DNA of 64,000 nt from Bog-756 sp963841885 (GCA_963841885.1 CAWJEK010000022.1:1-64000), one strand, 5' to 3'; shown: positions 25,158 to 35,595, counted from the stretch's first letter. Notes: generated by a model from the letters alone, not told the origin. Numbers and translations are program-made.

Positions 25158-25550
25158 GTGACTGCCCCCATCTGCCAGACCACCGGCCGCCGCAAGCAGG
25201 CCGTCACGCGGGTCCGCATCCGCCCCGGCCAGGGTGCCATCACCTGCAACGGGCACACGTTCGAGGAGTACTTCACCTCGGCGACCCACCGCATGATCGT
25301 GACGGAACCCCTCCGGCTGACCGACACCACGGAGTCGTGGGACATCGACGTCACCATCGACGGCGGTGGCGTCTCCGGCCAGGCCGGCGCCTTCCGCCTC
25401 GGCATCGCCCGGGCGCTGTGCGAGCTCGACCCCGAGCTGCGCGGCACACTCAAGAAGGCCGGGTTCCTCACCCGCGACGCCCGGGAGAAGGAGTCCAAGA
25501 AGTACGGCCTGAAGAAGGCCCGCAAGGCTCCCCAGTACTCGAAGCGGTAG
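25158..25550 (+). CDS. rpsI: 30S ribosomal protein S9
   Basis: S9, 130 residues, reaches the P-site tRNA anticodon with its C-terminal Lys-Arg. TTGRRKQAVTRVRIRPGQGA, VSGQAGAFRLGIARALCELD and the end KKYGLKKARKAPQYSKR are canonical. The GTG start is preceded by AAGGAA. glmM begins four bases after its stop. Confidence 0.98.
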   Translation: MTAPICQTTGRRKQAVTRVRIRPGQGAITCNGHTFEEYFTSATHRMIVTEPLRLTDTTESWDIDVTIDGGGVSGQAGAFRLGIARALCELDPELRGTLKKAGFLTRDAREKESKKYGLKKARKAPQYSKR

Positions 25551-25554
25551 CCCG

Positions 25555-26979
25555 GTGTCCCGAACCTGGTTCGGCACGGACGGGGTACGGGGCAGTGCGA
25601 ACACCGAGCTCACCCCCGAGCTCGTCCTGGCCCTCGGCCGCGCCGTCGCCCGTACCATCACCGCGACCACCTTCCTGATCGGTCGCGACACCCGCAAGTC
25701 CGGCCCCATGCTCCAGGCCGCTCTCGGCGCCGGTCTGGCCAGCGAGGGCGCCGACGTCATCGACGTCGGCGTCCTGCCCACCCCCGCTCTGGCCTGGCTG
25801 TCGGTCCGACGCGATCTGCCGTCGGTGGTCATCTCCGCCTCCCACAACCCGTTCGGCGACAACGGCATCAAGCTGTTCGGTGCCGGCGGGGTCAAGCTCA
25901 CCGAGGAGATGGAGCACGAGATCGAGGACCAGCTCCACCGTGTCCTCGACCCGGCGGTCAAGGGCCCCCGCCCGCTCGAGGGCCACGGGGTGGGGACCAT
26001 CCGCACCGAGCCGGACCTCGGGGCGTCCTATGTGGAGTACCTGGCCGGCACCCTCGACGGTCGCCGGCTCGACGGTCTGCGGATCGTGGTCGACAGCGCC
26101 AACGGCAGTGCCTCGGCCCTGGCGGCCGAGGTCTTCGAACAGCTGGGGGCGGACGTGGTGGCCATCGGCGACGAGCCCGACGGCACCAACATCAACGCCG
26201 GGTGCGGCTCGACCGCCACCGAGCTGCTCTCCAACGCGGTGGTGGAGCACGGCGCCGCCCTGGGGTTGGCCCTCGACGGTGACGCCGACCGGCTCCTGGC
26301 CGTCGACGAGACCGGCGCGCTGGTCGACGGTGACTCGCTGTTGGCCCTGTTCGCCCGTGACCTGTCCGAGCGGGGGCAGCTCGCCGGGAACACCGTGGTG
26401 GTCACCGTCATGACCAACCTGGGCTTCCGCCGGGCCATGGAGGAGCGGGGCGTGCTGGTGAAGGAGACCGACGTCGGCGACCGTCACGTGCTGGCGGCCC
26501 TGGACCAGGAGGGATTCTCGTTGGGGGGCGAGCAGTCGGGTCACATCATCTTCCGGCGCCTGGCCACGACGGGAGACGGGCTCCTCACCGGCCTGGTGCT
26601 GGCCGACCTGCTGGCCCGGTCGGGGCGCTCGCTGGTCGAGTTGCTCGACGGGTTCATCGAGGCCGTTCCCCAGACGCTGATCAACGTGCGGGGGGTCGAC
26701 ACCTCGCTGTACGCGGACGTGCCGGCCATCGCCATGGCGGTGGAGCAGGAGCGCGAGGCCATGGGGGACACGGGCCGGGTGCTGGTGCGCCCGAGCGGCA
26801 CCGAGCCGGTGGTGCGGGTGATGGTCGAGTGCACGGTACCCGGAGTGGCGGAGGCGACCGCCCAGCGGCTCCACGCGCTCATCGAGCACGAGCTGCTGGA
26901 GGCGGCGCGGGTACGTGACGAGGCCCTCGACGCCGCCGTGGCCGAGGAACTCGGCGAGGGGCTCGACTCCGCCGTCTGA
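25555..26979 (+). CDS. glmM: Phosphoglucosamine mutase
   Basis: GlmM, 474 residues, interconverts glucosamine-6-phosphate and glucosamine-1-phosphate on the way to UDP-GlcNAc for peptidoglycan. The phosphoserine is Ser96 in ISASHNPFGDNGIKLF. The metal loop is DGDADR (from Asp241), the sugar loop is GGEQSGHIIF and the phosphate loop is RPSGTEPVVRVMVE. A C-terminal helix extension of about 25 residues is present. It follows rpsI closely, the usual actinobacterial order, and glmS lies one gene away. Confidence 0.97.
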   Translation: MSRTWFGTDGVRGSANTELTPELVLALGRAVARTITATTFLIGRDTRKSGPMLQAALGAGLASEGADVIDVGVLPTPALAWLSVRRDLPSVVISASHNPFGDNGIKLFGAGGVKLTEEMEHEIEDQLHRVLDPAVKGPRPLEGHGVGTIRTEPDLGASYVEYLAGTLDGRRLDGLRIVVDSANGSASALAAEVFEQLGADVVAIGDEPDGTNINAGCGSTATELLSNAVVEHGAALGLALDGDADRLLAVDETGALVDGDSLLALFARDLSERGQLAGNTVVVTVMTNLGFRRAMEERGVLVKETDVGDRHVLAALDQEGFSLGGEQSGHIIFRRLATTGDGLLTGLVLADLLARSGRSLVELLDGFIEAVPQTLINVRGVDTSLYADVPAIAMAVEQEREAMGDTGRVLVRPSGTEPVVRVMVECTVPGVAEATAQRLHALIEHELLEAARVRDEALDAAVAEELGEGLDSAV

Positions 26980-27033
26980 TCCCGATGGGGCCGTCGACCG
27001 CCACGCGTCCCGGCGGGGTGCAAGGATCGGACG

Positions 27034-27765
27034 GTGACCCCCGACGGAGCCGACGCCCGACGCCGCCAGACCCGGGACGCCTACGACCGCCTGGCGCCGG
27101 TGTGGTCGGAGACGACCGACGACGGTCCGTTCAACGGCGGCTTCGAGCGCCCGGCCCTGCGGGAGCTCGTCCCGCAGCCCCTGGCCGGGAAGCGGGTCCT
27201 CGACGCGGCCTGCGGCTCGGGGGCCCAGTGCGTCTGGCTGGCCGACCAGGGGGCCGAGGTGATCGGCGTCGACCTCAGCCCGAAGATGGTCGACGAGGCC
27301 GTCCGTCGGGTCGGCGACCGCGTCACCTTCCACGTGGCCGACCTGGACGGCCCGCTCCCGATCGACTCCGGCTCCCTCGACGGGATCACCTGCTCGCTCG
27401 CCCTGCACTACCTCGACGACTGGTCCACCGCCCTCGGGTCGTTCGCCCGGGTCCTACGGCCGGGCGGGTGGTGCGTGGTCTCGTCGGACCACCCGTTCGC
27501 CCCTCCCCTGGCCGGACAGCGGGGCGGGTACTTCGACCGGGAGCTCGTCTCCGACACCTGGGTGAAGGGCGGGGTGGAGGTCGAACAGCACTTCTGGCGT
27601 CGCCCCCTGGGGGAGGTGGTGGACGCCTTCGCCGACGCCGGCTTCGTGGTCGACCGGATCGCCGAACCGCAGCCGTCGGAGGCGGCGCTGGCCCGCTTCC
27701 CCGACGACCTGGCCCGCGCCACCGGCGTCCCGTGGTTCGCCGTCTACCGACTGCTGTTGCGGTGA
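27034..27765 (+). CDS. Class I SAM-dependent methyltransferase, substrate unknown
   Basis: The protein is 243 residues. Motif I is VLDAACGSGAQCVWLADQGA (about residues 54-73), the acidic end of strand 2 is VIGVDLSPKM, and the later motif is ITCSLALHYLDDW. This fits a Methyltransf_11/25 type small-molecule methyltransferase. It sits between glmM and glmS, but nothing in the sequence links it to amino-sugar metabolism. The GTG start is preceded by weak signals only. The substrate cannot be assigned. Confidence 0.85.
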   Translation: MTPDGADARRRQTRDAYDRLAPVWSETTDDGPFNGGFERPALRELVPQPLAGKRVLDAACGSGAQCVWLADQGAEVIGVDLSPKMVDEAVRRVGDRVTFHVADLDGPLPIDSGSLDGITCSLALHYLDDWSTALGSFARVLRPGGWCVVSSDHPFAPPLAGQRGGYFDRELVSDTWVKGGVEVEQHFWRRPLGEVVDAFADAGFVVDRIAEPQPSEAALARFPDDLARATGVPWFAVYRLLLR

Positions 27766-27806
27766 GTCCGGTGGCCACCGCCTCTTCCGCTCCGACCGCC
27801 GCCGGG

Positions 27807-27812
27807 TAGCCT
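27807..27812 (+). promoter_or_regulatory. Putative -10 of a leaderless glmS transcript
   Basis: TAGCCT is followed by eight bases and the glmS ATG at 27821, and no Shine-Dalgarno sequence is present. This placement also argues against a glmS ribozyme, for which there is no room. Confidence 0.5.
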
Positions 27813-27820
27813 GGACATCC

Positions 27821-29698
<1,878 letters not shown>

Positions 29699-29792
29699 CC
29701 CGGCTGCGACCGTGACGGAGGGCCCCGCCGCAGGCCTGGCGGCGGCGGCGTCGGACGGACTCGCCGGGACGCGGGGTCCCGCCGCCGGAGGG

Positions 29793-30173
29793 GTGATCGG
29801 TATCGGTATCGACGCCGTCGACATCGACCGGTTCCGGACCGTGATCGCCCGCCGGCCGGGGCTGGAGCTCCGCCTGTTCACCCCCGGTGAGCGCGCCTAT
29901 GCGGCCCGGCTGCCGGACCGGGTCCCCCGACTGGCCACCCGGTTCGCCACCAAGGAGGCGGTACTGAAGGCCCTCGGGCTCGGGCTCGGCGCCTTCGGGT
30001 TCCATGATGTCGAGGTCGTCCGTCACGGCCTCGACGCCCCCGAGGTGGTGCTGCACGGGGCGGCGGCGTCCGCCGCCCGGGCGGCCGGCGTGGGGCGCTG
30101 GCACCTGTCGCTCACCCACACCGACCTGGTGGCCCTGGCCGCGGTGGTGGCCGACGGGACCCCCGGAGGTTGA
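29793..30173 (+). CDS. acpS: Holo-[acyl-carrier-protein] synthase
   Basis: AcpS, 126 residues, transfers 4'-phosphopantetheine from CoA to acyl carrier protein. The metal-binding motif is IGIGIDAVDIDRF at the N-terminus and the second motif is RFATKEAVLKALGLG. GTG at 29793 is chosen because the family starts just before the IGxGxD motif; GGAGG lies close upstream. A GTG at 29712 would add 27 low-complexity residues. The stop is one base before the nnr GTG. Confidence 0.94.
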   Translation: MIGIGIDAVDIDRFRTVIARRPGLELRLFTPGERAYAARLPDRVPRLATRFATKEAVLKALGLGLGAFGFHDVEVVRHGLDAPEVVLHGAAASAARAAGVGRWHLSLTHTDLVALAAVVADGTPGG

Positions 30174-30174
30174 C

Positions 30175-31545
30175 GTGCAGCCCGTCCTGACCGTCGCCGA
30201 GATGCAGCTGGTGGACGCCCGGGCGGCCGAGGTCACCCCGCTCGACGAGCTCGTGGCCCGGGCGGGGACGGCCGTGGCCCGGGCCGCCGTGGACCTGCTG
30301 GGCGGCACCTACGGGCGACGGGTGGTGGTCATCAGCGGCAAGGGCAACAACGGTGCCGACGGGCGGGTGGCGGCCGGGATCCTCGCCCGACGCGGCGCCC
30401 GGGTGACCGTCGTCGCCTCCGACGCCCGCGGACCGCTCGGCGCCGACGGGCCCGCCGTCGACCTGGTGATCGACGCCGCGTTCGGCACGGGGTTCCGCGG
30501 CGCCTACGACGCGCCGGAGGTGGCTCCGGGGGTCCCCGTCCTGGCCGTCGACATCCCGTCCGGGGTGGCCGGGGACACCGGGGCGGCGGCGGGCTCGGTG
30601 CTCGCCGCCACGGCCACCGTGACGTTCGTGGCCGCCAAGCCGGGACTCCTCCAGGGTGACGGTCCCCGGCTCGCCGGCGACGTGCGCGTCGTGGACATCG
30701 GCCTGCCGATCGGCGGTCACCGCATCGACCGCGTGGAGGACGCCGACATCGGCCGCCTGGTGCCGGACCGGGCGCCCGACGGCAACAAGTGGGGGTCCGC
30801 GGTGCTGGTGGTGGCCGGATCGCCGGGCATGACCGGAGCGCCGGCCCTGGCGTCGCGGGGCGCCTACCGGGCCGGGGCGGGCATGGTCCGCCTGGGCGTG
30901 CCGGGTGGCGACCCGGCCGACCTGCCGGCCGGCGAGGCGGTGGGGATCACCCTGCCCGCCCAGGGGTGGGCCGCCATGGCCCTCCGGTCCGCGTCGCGGT
31001 GCCACGCGGTGGTGGTCGGTCCGGGCCTCGGCCGATCGGAGGGGACCGATGTCGAGGTGCGGGCGTTGGTGGCCGGCTCGCCGGTGGCGGTGGTGGTGGA
31101 CGCCGACGGACTGAACGCCCTCGGACGGGTGGACGACGGGATAACCGCCGGGGCACCGGTGGTGCTCACCCCCCACGACGGCGAGTACGCCCGTCTGCTC
31201 GGCGACCTCCCGGGACCCGACCGCATCGCCGCCGCCCGCCGGCTGGCCGCCGCTTCGGGGGCCGTCGCCCTCCTGAAGGGCCCGACCACCGCGGTGGCCG
31301 ACCCCTCCGGCCGGGTCCTCCTGGCCACCGCCGGCTCGTCCTCGTTGGCCACCGCGGGCACCGGTGACGTGCTCTCGGGGATCATCGGCGCCCTGCTCGC
31401 CCGGGGGGTGCCGGCTCTGGAGGCGGCCGCCCTGGGCGCCCACATCCACGGTCGTGCCGGGTCGCGGGGCCACCGCGCCGGACTGGTGGCCGGCGACCTG
31501 CCGGACCTGGTGGCCGGGGTGATGGACGCCGCCGGACCGGTCTGA
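30175..31545 (+). CDS. nnr: Bifunctional NAD(P)H-hydrate epimerase / ADP-dependent (S)-NAD(P)H-hydrate dehydratase
   Basis: The protein, 456 residues, repairs hydrated NAD(P)H. The N-terminal epimerase domain has VVISGKGNNGADGRVAAGIL and VDIPSGVAGDTG. The C-terminal ribokinase-like dehydratase has NKWGSAVLVVAGSPGMTGAP, VVVGPGLGRSEG, DADGLNALG, LTPHDGEYARLLG and ATAGTGDVLSGIIGALLARG. GGAGG lies seven bases before the GTG start, which follows the acpS stop. The acpS-nnr pair is widespread in bacteria. Confidence 0.96.
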   Translation: MQPVLTVAEMQLVDARAAEVTPLDELVARAGTAVARAAVDLLGGTYGRRVVVISGKGNNGADGRVAAGILARRGARVTVVASDARGPLGADGPAVDLVIDAAFGTGFRGAYDAPEVAPGVPVLAVDIPSGVAGDTGAAAGSVLAATATVTFVAAKPGLLQGDGPRLAGDVRVVDIGLPIGGHRIDRVEDADIGRLVPDRAPDGNKWGSAVLVVAGSPGMTGAPALASRGAYRAGAGMVRLGVPGGDPADLPAGEAVGITLPAQGWAAMALRSASRCHAVVVGPGLGRSEGTDVEVRALVAGSPVAVVVDADGLNALGRVDDGITAGAPVVLTPHDGEYARLLGDLPGPDRIAAARRLAAASGAVALLKGPTTAVADPSGRVLLATAGSSSLATAGTGDVLSGIIGALLARGVPALEAAALGAHIHGRAGSRGHRAGLVAGDLPDLVAGVMDAAGPV

Positions 31546-31581
31546 GGGGGCCGGGCCGGCCGGTCCGGCCCGGGGCGGAGA

Positions 31582-31587
31582 TACGAT
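31582..31587 (+). promoter_or_regulatory. Putative -10 of a leaderless uracil-DNA glycosylase transcript
   Basis: TACGAT followed by seven bases and ATG at 31595. It overlaps an alternative upstream ATG (31586), which therefore is probably not the start. Confidence 0.5.
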
Positions 31588-31594
31588 GCCGCCG

Positions 31595-32164
31595 ATGGCC
31601 TCCGGATCCCGACTCGCCGAGCTGGCGTCAGAGGCCGCTGGATGCACCCGCTGCCCACTGGCCGCCACCCGGACCCAGGTCGTCTTCGGCGTGGGCGACC
31701 CCGAGGCCGACCTGATGTTCGTCGGCGAGGCCCCCGGCCGCGACGAGGACCTCCAGGGGATCCCCTTCGTCGGCCGCTCGGGTCAACTGCTCGACCGCCT
31801 GCTGGCCGAGGAGATCGGCATCGGGCGCGAGGCGGTGTACATCGCCAACGTGGTCAAGTGCCGCCCGCCGGACAACCGCGACCCGAAGCCCGACGAGATC
31901 GCCGCCTGCCGGCCCTACCTCGAGGAACAGGTCGCCCTCGTCGCCCCCAAGGTGGTCGTGACCCTCGGGAACTTCGCCACCCGACTGCTGCTCGACACCG
32001 ACCAGGGCATCACCCGGCTGCGGGGACGCGCCTACCCGATGGGTGACACCCAGCTGGTGCCCACCTTCCACCCGGCGGCGGCCCTACGGGGCGGTGGCGT
32101 GGTGCTGGCCCAGATGCGGGCCGACCTCGTCCGTGCCAAGCAGCTCACCGGCCGGGCGGCGTGA
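31595..32164 (+). CDS. Uracil-DNA glycosylase, family 4 (4Fe-4S)
   Basis: The enzyme, 189 residues, removes uracil from DNA. Motif 1 is GEAPGRDEDLQGIPFVGRSG (from residue 44) and motif 2 contains HPAA with His159. Four cysteines (17, 20, 89, 105) fit the iron-sulfur cluster of family 4 enzymes, as in TTUDGA. The start at 31595 is chosen over an ATG nine bases upstream because the latter overlaps the putative -10. It overlaps tsaE by four bases (GTGA). Confidence 0.93.
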   Translation: MASGSRLAELASEAAGCTRCPLAATRTQVVFGVGDPEADLMFVGEAPGRDEDLQGIPFVGRSGQLLDRLLAEEIGIGREAVYIANVVKCRPPDNRDPKPDEIAACRPYLEEQVALVAPKVVVTLGNFATRLLLDTDQGITRLRGRAYPMGDTQLVPTFHPAAALRGGGVVLAQMRADLVRAKQLTGRAA

Positions 32165-32676
32165 CCCCCCCGCTGGTCCTGGTCACCGACTCGGCCGGGT
32201 CCACCCGGCGGCTGGCCGCCGCCCTGGCCCCGGTCTGCCGGCCCGGCGACGTGCTGCTGCTCTCCGGCGACCTCGGCGCGGGCAAGACCACCTTCGCCCA
32301 GGGCTTCGGCGCCGCCCTCGGCGTCGACGAGCCGGTGACGAGCCCCACGTTCACCCTGGTGCGCCAGTACGAGGTGGAGCCGGGTCCGACCGGGGTCCGC
32401 ACCCTGCTGCACGCCGACGTCTACCGCCTCGAGCACCTGGGGGAGATCGCCGACCTCGGGCTCGGCCAGCTGGTGGAGGACGGGGGGGTGGCCCTCGTCG
32501 AGTGGGGTGACGCCGCCGAGCCGGTGCTCGGCGCCGCTGCCCTGTCCCTCCTCCTCGAGGTCGACCCGGACGACGAGCACCGCCGTGCGGTCACCGTGTC
32601 CGGGGCGGGCGGCGGCTGGGACGAGCGGTGGGACGCCCTGGTGGGCGCCGTCACCCCGTGGCGGGTGCCGGCATGA
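32161..32676 (+). CDS. tsaE: tRNA t6A biosynthesis ATPase TsaE
   Basis: TsaE, 171 residues, is the ATPase that works with TsaB and TsaD to form N6-threonylcarbamoyl-adenosine at tRNA A37. The Walker A motif is GDLGAGKTT (36-44), followed by VTSPTFTLVRQYE, the HADVYRL motif and the VALVEWGDAAE segment. It starts at a GTG overlapping the glycosylase stop and overlaps tsaB at its end (ATGA), so the genes form one unit. Confidence 0.95.
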   Translation: MTPPLVLVTDSAGSTRRLAAALAPVCRPGDVLLLSGDLGAGKTTFAQGFGAALGVDEPVTSPTFTLVRQYEVEPGPTGVRTLLHADVYRLEHLGEIADLGLGQLVEDGGVALVEWGDAAEPVLGAAALSLLLEVDPDDEHRRAVTVSGAGGGWDERWDALVGAVTPWRVPA

Positions 32677-33446
32677 TCCTGCTGGCCCTCGAGACGGCGA
32701 CCGATCTGGTGGGCGCGGCGTTGCTGCGCACCGACGCCGGGGTGGCCGAGCGGTCGCACGTGGGCGGCCGGGCCCACGCCGAGCTGCTGGCACCGGCCGT
32801 CGAGGAGGTCTGCGCCCTGTCGGGGTGCACGCTGGCGGAGGTGGACTCGGTGGCCGTGGACATCGGACCGGGGCTCTTCACGGGTCTGCGCGTCGGGGTG
32901 GCCACGGCCAAAGCGCTCGGCCAGGCCCTCGGGACCGGCGTGCTCGGGGTGTCGAGCCTCGACGTCCTGGCCGCCGGAGCCGTGGAGGCGGCCCCGGGTG
33001 AACGTTCGGCCCGCGTCGTCGCCGTGGTCGACGCCCGCCGGGGTGAGGTCTTCGCCGCCGCGTACGGTTTCGGTCGGGACGGCGACGGTCCCGACCCGGC
33101 CGCCGTGCGCACCGACCGGGAGGCGGCCCTGTCCCCGGACGGGCTGGCCGCCTGGTGCGAGGCGCTGGCGGCCGACGGCCCGGTGCTCGTGGTCGGGGAC
33201 GGTGCGGTCCGATACGTCGAGGTGCTGGCCCCCCGGGCCGGCCTGGACCTGGGGTTGGCCCATACCGTCGCCGCCCCGTCGCCGGCGGTGCTGGCCCGGC
33301 TGGCCGCCCGTCGGCTGGCGGCGGGGGCGTCACCCTCGGCGCCCGGCGACGTGGTGCCGGACTACCGGCGTCCCGCCGACGCCCGCATCAACTGGGAGGA
33401 GCGGGTCCCGCCGCGGACGGCTCCGGCGCCCGCGGACGACCGGTGA
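32673..33446 (+). CDS. tsaB: tRNA t6A biosynthesis protein TsaB
   Basis: TsaB, 257 residues, is the catalytically inactive partner of TsaD in the ASKHA fold. MILLALETATDLVGAALLRT, AHAELLAPAVEEVC and DSVAVDIGPGLFTGLRVGVA are typical. The ATG at 32673 overlaps the tsaE stop. The C-terminus has a Pro/Arg-rich tail carrying DYRRPADARINWEERV, the usual YLR-type ending of the family. rimI starts at a GTG inside its last codons. Confidence 0.95.
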   Translation: MILLALETATDLVGAALLRTDAGVAERSHVGGRAHAELLAPAVEEVCALSGCTLAEVDSVAVDIGPGLFTGLRVGVATAKALGQALGTGVLGVSSLDVLAAGAVEAAPGERSARVVAVVDARRGEVFAAAYGFGRDGDGPDPAAVRTDREAALSPDGLAAWCEALAADGPVLVVGDGAVRYVEVLAPRAGLDLGLAHTVAAPSPAVLARLAARRLAAGASPSAPGDVVPDYRRPADARINWEERVPPRTAPAPADDR

Positions 33447-33985
33447 CGGTCGCCCCCGGGGAGCGCCCCGGCGTGGTGGTGGCGCCGATGCGGGTGCGCG
33501 ACCTCAAGGCCGTGATGCGCATCGAGGACCGCGTGTTCGACGAGCCCTGGTCGCGTCGGCTGTTCGAGGACGAGCTGGCCCAGCGGACGTCACGGGCCTA
33601 CCGGGCGGCGTGGGTCGGGACCGAGCTGGTCGGCTACGCGGGGCAGATGTCGATCGACGACGAGGCCCACGTCAACAACATCGCGGTGGCTCCGGACTGG
33701 GTGGGCCGGCGCATCGGCACCGTGCTGCTCTACGACCTGGTGCACACCGCCCTGGCCCGGGGGTCGGCCCACCTGACCCTCGAGGTGGCGGTGGGCAACG
33801 AACCCGCCATCGCCCTCTACCGGCGATTCGGACTGGCCCCCGTCGGTGTCCGCCCGAACTACTACCACGACGGCGACGCCCTGGTGATGTGGGTGCGGGA
33901 CATCGACTCGGACGCCTATGCCGAGCGGTTGGCCGACATCGGGACGTCGCTGTCCACGCGGTTCGACCTCGAGCGCCGGGACTGA
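33443..33985 (+). CDS. rimI: Ribosomal protein S18-alanine N-acetyltransferase-like GNAT protein
   Basis: The protein, 180 residues, has a GNAT fold: MRVRDLKAVMRIEDRVFDEP, then AHVNNIAVAPDWVGRRIGTV (acetyl-CoA loop), and NEPAIALYRRFGLAPVGVRP with the NYY/ALVMW ending. The tsaB-rimI-tsaD arrangement supports RimI, which acetylates S18. The acceptor in actinobacteria is less certain. A C-terminal extension of about 20 residues goes beyond the domain. The GTG start overlaps the tsaB stop. Confidence 0.9.
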   Translation: MTVAPGERPGVVVAPMRVRDLKAVMRIEDRVFDEPWSRRLFEDELAQRTSRAYRAAWVGTELVGYAGQMSIDDEAHVNNIAVAPDWVGRRIGTVLLYDLVHTALARGSAHLTLEVAVGNEPAIALYRRFGLAPVGVRPNYYHDGDALVMWVRDIDSDAYAERLADIGTSLSTRFDLERRD

Positions 33986-34006
33986 GTGCCGCCCGCGGGG
34001 GACCGG

Positions 34007-34012
34007 TAGCGT
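34007..34012 (+). promoter_or_regulatory. Putative -10 of a leaderless transcript (VOC protein)
   Basis: TAGCGT followed by seven bases and GTG at 34020. The seven bases include GGAGG, but it is too close to the GTG to serve as a ribosome site. Confidence 0.45.
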
Positions 34013-34019
34013 CGGAGGC

Positions 34020-34391
34020 GTGCTCGACCACGTCTCGATCCAGTGCTCCGACATCGGCGCCAGCGCCGCCTTCTACGACGCCGTGCTGGCGACCCTGGGC
34101 CTCGGTCGGGCCATGGAGTTCGGCCCCGTCGTCGGGTACGGGACCGCGGGCAAGCCCGACTTCTGGATCGGGCCCGGTGAGACGGCCGGGACCTTCCGTG
34201 AGTGCCACCTGGCCTTCGCCGCCGACGACCGGGACGCGGTGCGGGCCTTCTTCGACGCCGCGGTGGCCGCCGGCGCCGAGGTGCTCCACGCGCCGCGGCT
34301 GTGGCCCGAGTACCACCCCGCCTACTTCGGGGCGTTCGTACGGGACCCGGACGGCAACAACGTCGAAGCGGTCTGTCACCGGCCGGCGTAG
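34020..34391 (+). CDS. VOC / glyoxalase-like protein
   Basis: The protein, 123 residues, is a single vicinal-oxygen-chelate domain with two beta-alpha-beta-beta-beta halves. It begins MLDHVSIQCSDIGASAAFYD and ends with YFGAFVRDPDGNNVEAVCH. Possible metal ligands are His4 and the Glu in NNVEAV; a central His (ECHLAF) is also present. Substrate is unknown. It is inserted between rimI and tsaD, apparently with its own promoter. Related small proteins are common in actinobacteria. Confidence 0.88.
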   Translation: MLDHVSIQCSDIGASAAFYDAVLATLGLGRAMEFGPVVGYGTAGKPDFWIGPGETAGTFRECHLAFAADDRDAVRAFFDAAVAAGAEVLHAPRLWPEYHPAYFGAFVRDPDGNNVEAVCHRPA

Positions 34392-34427
34392 CCGGGCGGC
34401 CAGAAGGCGGGTCCGGCGTAGCCGGGC
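34383..34427 (+). repeat. 15-bp direct repeat spanning the VOC gene stop
   Basis: CCGGCGTAGCCGGGC occurs at 34383-34397 and again at 34413-34427, a 30-base period. The first copy contains the VOC stop codon TAG. It is probably a small duplication with no evident function. Confidence 0.7.
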
Positions 34428-34463
34428 AACCCGACGTCCGACCGGCCTCGCCCATCGGTTGGC

Positions 34464-34469
34464 TAGGGT
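34464..34469 (+). promoter_or_regulatory. Putative -10 of a leaderless tsaD transcript
   Basis: TAGGGT followed by six bases and GTG at 34476; no Shine-Dalgarno sequence is seen. Confidence 0.45.
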
Positions 34470-34475
34470 CGATCC

Positions 34476-35525
34476 GTGCCTCCCGCCCCCGACGTCCACC
34501 ACCCGCCCCGGGCTCCCTTCGCCCGGGTGCTGGGCATCGAGACCTCCTGCGACGAGACGGCGGCGGCGGTGGTCGAGGACGGGACGACCATCGTCTCGTC
34601 GGTGGTGAGCAGCCAGATCGACCTCCACGCCCGCTACGGCGGGGTCGTACCCGAACTGGCCGGCCGGGCCCACGTCGAGCTGCTGACGCCGGTGCTGGCC
34701 GACGCCCTGGCCCAGGCCGGGTCGGATCCCACCGGCCGGGGCATCGACGGCATCGCCGTCACGCACGGCCCCGGCCTGATCGGCTCGCTGCTGGTGGGCG
34801 TGGCCGAGGCCAAGGCGCTGTCCATGGCCTGGGGCGTCCCGCTGGTCGGCGTCAACCACCTGGAGGCCCATCTGTTCGCCTCGCTGCTGGAGCAGCCGGA
34901 CCTGGGCTGGCCGCTGGTGGTGCTGCTGGTGTCGGGCGGCCACACCCTGTTGATCGAGGTGAGTGCGCCCGGCGAGTACCGGCTGCTCGGCGGCACCATC
35001 GACGACGCCGCCGGTGAGGCCTTCGACAAGGTGGCCCGCTTCATCGGCCTCGGCTACCCCGGGGGGCCGGCCATCGACCGCATCTCCCCGCAGGGTGACC
35101 CCACCGCCTACGCCTTCCCGCGGTCGCTGCCCGGGGACGCCTACGACTTCAGCTTCAGCGGACTCAAGACCTCGGTGGTGAACCGGGTGCGCAAGGAGCC
35201 GGGCGCCGCCACGGCCGACGTGGCCGCGTCGTTCCAGGAGGCGGTGGTCGACGTCCTGGTGACCCGGGCCCGTCGGGCGGCGGCCGACGTCGGGGCACGG
35301 GCGCTGTGCCTGGCCGGGGGGGTGGCGGCCAACTCCCTCCTGCGGGCGCGTATCGAGGAGGCCTGCGCCGAGGACGGCATCGGGGCGTTCCTGCCCAGCC
35401 GGGCGCTGTGCACCGACAACGCCGCCATGGTGGCCGCCGCGGGGTACTGGCGGCTCACCCGGGGCGACCGCAGCGGACTCGATCTGGGCGCCGACCCCAA
35501 CCTGCGCCTCGTCTCGACGCGCTGA
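34476..35525 (+). CDS. tsaD: tRNA N6-adenosine threonylcarbamoyltransferase TsaD
   Basis: TsaD, 349 residues, transfers the threonylcarbamoyl group to A37 of ANN-decoding tRNAs. LGIETSCDETAAAVVEDGTT begins the ASKHA fold. The iron site HxxxH is His128 and His132 in NHLEAHLFAS. Other motifs are LLVSGGHTLL, GEAFDKVARFIGLGYPGGPA and LAGGVAANSLLR. The GTG start is favoured by the nearby -10. A hairpin starts at its stop codon and groES follows. Confidence 0.97.
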   Translation: MPPAPDVHHPPRAPFARVLGIETSCDETAAAVVEDGTTIVSSVVSSQIDLHARYGGVVPELAGRAHVELLTPVLADALAQAGSDPTGRGIDGIAVTHGPGLIGSLLVGVAEAKALSMAWGVPLVGVNHLEAHLFASLLEQPDLGWPLVVLLVSGGHTLLIEVSAPGEYRLLGGTIDDAAGEAFDKVARFIGLGYPGGPAIDRISPQGDPTAYAFPRSLPGDAYDFSFSGLKTSVVNRVRKEPGAATADVAASFQEAVVDVLVTRARRAAADVGARALCLAGGVAANSLLRARIEEACAEDGIGAFLPSRALCTDNAAMVAAAGYWRLTRGDRSGLDLGADPNLRLVSTR

Positions 35526-35545
35526 CCCGGCCGGCCGGGCCGGGT
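35525..35545 (+). terminator. Hairpin at the tsaD stop codon
   Basis: ACCCGGCC and GGCCGGGT form an 8-bp stem with loop GGCCG, beginning in the TGA of tsaD. There is no T-tract. It separates the t6A genes from the groES promoter. Confidence 0.4.
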
Positions 35546-35546
35546 G

Positions 35547-35573
35547 TTGGCACTCGGGGGACGCGTTTGCCAA
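35547..35573 (+). promoter_or_regulatory. Upstream CIRCE-like operator of groES
   Basis: TTGGCACTC, nine bases, GTTTGCCAA. The left arm matches the HrcA operator TTAGCACTC at eight of nine positions; the right arm keeps TGC-AA. Its right arm contains the -35 hexamer, so binding would block RNA polymerase. Confidence 0.6.
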
Positions 35574-35595
35574 CCGATCGGGATCCGGGTATCGT
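35567..35595 (+). promoter_or_regulatory. groESL promoter
   Basis: TTGCCA (35567-35572) and TATCGT (35590-35595) are 17 bases apart and sit between and within two CIRCE-like elements. The start near 35602 would lie in the downstream operator. Confidence 0.65.

Noticed and set aside
27766..27820. glmS ribozyme or riboswitch upstream of glmS
   Set aside because: Only 55 bases separate glmS from the previous gene and a -10 element lies eight bases before the ATG, leaving no room.
34383..34427. 15-bp direct repeat as an attachment site or insertion duplication
   Set aside because: No mobile-element gene lies between or near the copies, and the unit is only 30 bases apart.
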